DNA from: Opitutia bacterium
Lineage (GTDB): Bacteria; Verrucomicrobiota; Verrucomicrobiia; Opitutales; Seribacteraceae
Assembly (NCBI GenBank): GCA_002692605.1
Contig: NZLE01000007.1
Location: forward strand, 1-9,589
Direction: 5' to 3'
Length of the DNA: 9,589 bases
Positions 7,353 through 9,589 of this stretch are shown here, in pieces. Made by a program: the position numbers and the translations under genes. The number at the start of each line of letters is the position of its first letter. The first letter of the stretch is position 1. Below the pieces are notes generated by a model, which was given only the letters and a program-made list of their open reading frames with translations, made no database searches and had not been told where the DNA came from.

Positions 7353-7990
7353 CAGTGAAGCCAGCCTGAAAAATCACTCAGACTCTGAATCCTGGATGAG
7401 ATGCTGTTCCTCAAGGCATATGGCGAATTATGTCCATTGGTAACCAAAAGGCCTTTGACCGAAAGAGACTGAGCGATTTCATCATCGAGTATCGTGTCGC
7501 CCACAAGAAGAACCTCGTTTGGGTGGCATCCTGTCCTTAAAAAATGAGATTGGGCCAAAGAACTTTTTCCCTCTGCATTGACGTTATCCACTCCACTTAC
7601 GAAATTCATGAATGAATCGAGATCAAACGCTTTCAAGAAATGTTGGACGTCGGATTGTAATCCGGCTGACAAAACGGACTGCCGAATCCCCATTTCCCGT
7701 AAACTAGAAAGAGTCTCCAAGGTGTAGGGTTGCAATAGGAGTTCCGAAGATCTTTCTCGGTAGTTTGTAATGAATCTTTTGGATATTTCGGCAAGATCAT
7801 AAGGAGGTTCGGTCAACCCAAGCAATTCGTAATAAGAGGAGACCGGAAAATGAAAGTGATCACGATAAAAATCAAGAGTTACTGGAGCCAAATCCTTCGA
7901 AACAAGAATGCCATTGACAATCTCAACGCATAAATGAGCATCATCGATCAGGGTTCCGTTCCAATCCCAAATTACGTGTTTAAGCTTCAT
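7349..7990 (-). CDS. HAD-superfamily hydrolase, phosphoglycolate-phosphatase-like
   Basis: This 213-residue protein has the four HAD motifs. Motif I is WDWNGTL (8-14), with the predicted nucleophile D9. Motif II is SVLSAG with Ser108, motif III has Lys142 (AEGKSSLAQ), and motif IV is LLVGDTILDDE with D165 and D169 for Mg2+. Residues about 17-85 form a helical cap between motifs I and II, as in subclass I HAD enzymes of the Gph/PGP type. The position two after the nucleophile, usually the general acid/base Asp, is Asn11. Some HAD families carry DWNGT, so activity is not excluded, but the substrate is unknown. It is the first gene of the minus-strand cluster, with its ATG facing the recA promoter region. 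No ribosome binding site is seen. Calling it gph would be overreach. Confidence 0.85.
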   Translation of the reverse strand: MKLKHVIWDWNGTLIDDAHLCVEIVNGILVSKDLAPVTLDFYRDHFHFPVSSYYELLGLTEPPYDLAEISKRFITNYRERSSELLLQPYTLETLSSLREMGIRQSVLSAGLQSDVQHFLKAFDLDSFMNFVSGVDNVNAEGKSSLAQSHFLRTGCHPNEVLLVGDTILDDEIAQSLSVKGLLVTNGHNSPYALRNSISSRIQSLSDFSGWLHC

Positions 7991-8090
7991 GCTGACCCAG
8001 CGAAAAAAAGTTCAATGCGAATAAAGTTAGGTAAAAAAGGAAATTAAAATAAGAATTTGTTCAGAATCGGGCAATTTTAATGAAAACGGC

Positions 8091-8121
8091 TTGATAAGAC
8101 ATACATTGATTGCAATGTAGT
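8091..8121 (+). promoter_or_regulatory. Possible recA promoter overlapping the operator-like palindrome
   Basis: TTGATA (8091-8096, five of six bases of the -35) is followed after 19 bp by TGTAGT (8116-8121, four of six of the -10). AATGTA at 17 bp is a poorer alternative. The 18-bp inverted repeat fills the spacer, as expected if a repressor occludes polymerase. The -10 is weak and the leader would be short, so support is modest. Confidence 0.3.
8102..8119. promoter_or_regulatory. Perfect inverted repeat upstream of recA, candidate LexA/SOS operator
   Basis: TACATTG-ATTG-CAATGTA has two exact 7-bp arms around a 4-bp spacer and ends 18 bp before the recA ATG. It does not match the Escherichia CTGT-N8-ACAG box, the Bacillus GAAC-N4-GTTC-type box or the alphaproteobacterial GTTC-N7-GTTC repeat. 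The arm-N4-arm geometry resembles the TGTTC-N4-GAACA motif I remember for verrucomicrobial LexA, but the bases differ. That it binds LexA is inference from its position before recA. Confidence 0.45.
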
Positions 8122-8137
8122 TGATAGATTTCTAACA

Positions 8138-9190
8138 ATGGCCAAACAAACTTCAGATTCTCAACAAAAAGGTAACCAAGACCTCGAACTCGCAGTTCAA
8201 GGTATAAACAAAAAGTTCGGAGAAGGAGCCTTAATGCGCCTTGGCGACGCAACCAAGATGAATGTTTCTGTTATTTCATCGGGTTCCTTAGCCATTGATT
8301 TGGCACTTGGCGCGGGTGGTTTGCCACGAGGAAGAATCGTGGAAATATATGGTCCGGAATCATCGGGTAAGACAACCTTTTGCCTGAGCGTAATTGCGGA
8401 AGCTCAGAGAAACGGTGGAAATGCGGTTTTCGTTGACGTCGAGCACGCGTTAGACCCCAGATACGCGAAAATCGTGGGGGTACATTTGGATAATCTGATG
8501 GTTTCCCAACCTGAAAGCGGTGAAGATGCCCTCAATATCACAGAAACGCTTATTCGATCCGGAGCGATCGACGTAATTGTGGTGGATTCGGTTGCGGCCT
8601 TAGTTTCACGACAGGAATTGGATGGTCAAATGGGTGATACTACGGTCGGCTTGCAGGCAAGGATGATGAGTCAAGCCATGCGACGGCTAACGGCGGCCAT
8701 TTCGAAGACCAATTGCGTTTGCATATTCACCAATCAAATCAGAGAAAAGATAGGGGTTATGTTCGGAAGTCCTGAAACGACCCCTGGGGGAAGAGCCCTG
8801 AAGTTCTTTTGTTCGATTAGAATGGACATTCGTAGAATCGGACAAATCAAGGAAGCCAATGGGACCGTAACCGGTTCAAGAACAAGGCTTAAAGTGGTTA
8901 AGAATAAAATTGCTCCTCCTTTCACCGCATGTGAGTTCGACATTATGTACAACGAAGGGATATCTCGAACCGGCTCCTTGCTGGATCTGGGTATAGAGCA
9001 TAACATTCTCACCAAGAAAGGCGCATGGATCTCCTTCGAGGGAAATCTCGTTGGGCAGGGACGCGAGGCAGCCAAGCAAGCGCTTGCGGAAGATAGTGAA
9101 CTGATGGAAACCATTACCAAGGCGATCATGGAGAAGGTACAAGTTACAGTGGGTGCCGTTCTTGCCCAGGCCAAGGAAGAGGATTCCTGA
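8138..9190 (+). CDS. recA: Recombinase RecA
   Basis: This 350-residue ATPase forms filaments on single-stranded DNA, catalyses strand exchange and triggers LexA self-cleavage. Walker A is GPESSGKTT (72-80), the catalytic Glu is E102 in DVEHALDP (100-107; DAEHALDP is usual), and Walker B is VIVVDS (146-151). Loop L1 lies around LDGQMGDTTVG (161-171), and L2 follows NQIREKIGVMFG with SPETTPGG (211-218). RRIGQIK (232-238), VKNKIAPPF (254-262) and the GAWISF region (295-300) match the core and C-terminal domain. The acidic tail is short (KEEDS). No intein is present. The length is within the family norm. ATG 8138 is preceded by ATTTCTAACA with no Shine-Dalgarno. mnmE follows after 24 bp and may be co-transcribed. 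Confidence 0.98.
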   Translation: MAKQTSDSQQKGNQDLELAVQGINKKFGEGALMRLGDATKMNVSVISSGSLAIDLALGAGGLPRGRIVEIYGPESSGKTTFCLSVIAEAQRNGGNAVFVDVEHALDPRYAKIVGVHLDNLMVSQPESGEDALNITETLIRSGAIDVIVVDSVAALVSRQELDGQMGDTTVGLQARMMSQAMRRLTAAISKTNCVCIFTNQIREKIGVMFGSPETTPGGRALKFFCSIRMDIRRIGQIKEANGTVTGSRTRLKVVKNKIAPPFTACEFDIMYNEGISRTGSLLDLGIEHNILTKKGAWISFEGNLVGQGREAAKQALAEDSELMETITKAIMEKVQVTVGAVLAQAKEEDS

Positions 9191-9214
9191 GCAGTTCCCT
9201 CCCCCTGATGTTCC

Positions 9215-9589
9215 ATGCCAGATACCATCATTGCTCAGGCAACCCCTCCCGGCTCATCTGCGATTTCCGTAATCCGCATAAGCGGTGAACTTACAAGTTC
9301 TATTGCAAAAGCTGCCTGCAAAATTGAATTCCCCGCACCTCGAAGAGCCAACCTAGCCGACTACCATACACTTTCGGATGATTGCATTGATCAGGTAATC
9401 CTAACCTATTACCAAAAAGAAAAATCCTACACGGGAGAGGAGATTCTTGAAATTTGCACGCATGGAAATCCACTTATCGTAGAGTTGATTATTAAGGACT
9501 TGCTTGAAAGGGGATGTCGAATTGCTGAGCCTGGCGAATTCACAAGAAAGGCTTTTCTGGCGGGTAAGATTGATCTGACGCAAGCTGAA
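9215..9589 (+). CDS. mnmE: tRNA uridine-5-carboxymethylaminomethyl(34) synthesis GTPase MnmE, N-terminal part, 3' end outside window
   Basis: The frame runs open from ATG 9215 to the window edge, giving 125 residues of the N-terminal tetrahydrofolate-binding domain. Diagnostic segments are DTIIAQATPPGSSAISVIRISG (3-24, normally TIAAIATPPG..GIGIIRISG), SYTGEEILEICTHG (71-84), and CRIAEPGEFTRKAFLAGKIDLTQAE (101-125), which closely match MnmE/TrmE. With MnmG the enzyme makes (carboxymethyl)aminomethyl modifications at wobble U34. The GTPase and C-terminal helical domains would lie beyond the window. An ATG at 9208 is in another frame and gives no homology. The leader CCCTCCCCCTGATGTTCC contains no Shine-Dalgarno. 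The 24-bp gap to recA suggests one transcript or translational proximity. Confidence 0.93.
   Translation, partial: MPDTIIAQATPPGSSAISVIRISGELTSSIAKAACKIEFPAPRRANLADYHTLSDDCIDQVILTYYQKEKSYTGEEILEICTHGNPLIVELIIKDLLERGCRIAEPGEFTRKAFLAGKIDLTQAE

Larger units (their letters stand above)
7991..8137. promoter_or_regulatory. Divergent HAD/recA intergenic region
   Basis: These 147 bp separate two divergent starts and must hold promoters for both directions. The stretch from 8001 to 8060 is A-rich on the plus strand (AAAAAAAG, GTAAAAAAGG, AAATTAAAAT) and may act as an UP-like or bent element. TTTAAT (8076-8081) is a possible -10 for recA without a well-placed -35; TTGATA (8091-8096) is a possible -35. 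No small gene or RNA is apparent. Confidence 0.5.

Noticed and set aside
9208..9210. ATG 9208 as mnmE start
   Set aside because: It is out of frame with the MnmE homology that begins right after ATG 9215.
8734..9231. 165-codon open frame antisense to recA
   Set aside because: It lies wholly opposite conserved recA codons, has no recognisable motif, and is explained by codon structure on the other strand.
1..9589. CRISPR arrays, insertion sequences, tRNA/rRNA genes, inteins or a defence or mobile system
   Set aside because: No direct-repeat arrays, transposase motifs, terminal inverted repeats or cloverleaf-like segments were seen; recA is uninterrupted and the gene content is housekeeping apart from the unknown proteins listed.

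Overview
The window comes from a bacterial chromosome of moderate GC (mid-40s percent by eye), most likely Gram-negative because a partial O-antigen-ligase-type membrane protein lies at the left edge. A member of Verrucomicrobiota (Opitutae-like) is my best guess, held loosely. It rests on MiaB reading LLGQIVN where LLGQNVN is usual, on the scarcity of Shine-Dalgarno sequences, and on a recA-upstream palindrome whose 5-N4-5 geometry resembles the LexA motif I remember for that phylum. No transposon, prophage, tRNA, rRNA or CRISPR was seen.

Layout. Positions 1-888 (+) hold the C-terminal part of a Wzy_C/O-antigen-ligase family polytopic protein. Positions 935-3130 (+) encode a 731-residue probably exported protein of unknown function, with a central array of spaced Ala/Ser/Gly motifs (G-x-x-x-G). 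After a 136-bp gap comes gnd (3267-4772, +), 6-phosphogluconate dehydrogenase. It converges, with only 20 bp between stops, on a tight four-gene minus-strand cluster. In transcription order that cluster is a HAD-like phosphatase (7990-7349), miaB (7315-5960), a small polytopic membrane protein (5939-5400) and gmk (5374-4793), with gaps of 33, 20 and 25 bp. The 147-bp divergent region 7991-8137 separates it from recA (8138-9190, +). The start of mnmE (9215 to the right edge, +) follows recA after 24 bp.

How the genes relate. The left part looks like the end of a surface-polysaccharide locus. The rest is housekeeping: pentose phosphate flux (gnd), guanine nucleotide supply (gmk), two tRNA anticodon-loop modification enzymes (miaB for A37, mnmE for the wobble U34) and recombination/SOS (recA). 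The least explained pieces are the 731-aa repeat protein, the six-helix membrane protein between miaB and gmk, the HAD protein with a D-x-N active-site motif, and a perfect 18-bp inverted repeat 18 bp upstream of the recA start codon. Most starts in the window lack a recognisable ribosome binding site. There is no gene-free stretch longer than 300 bases.
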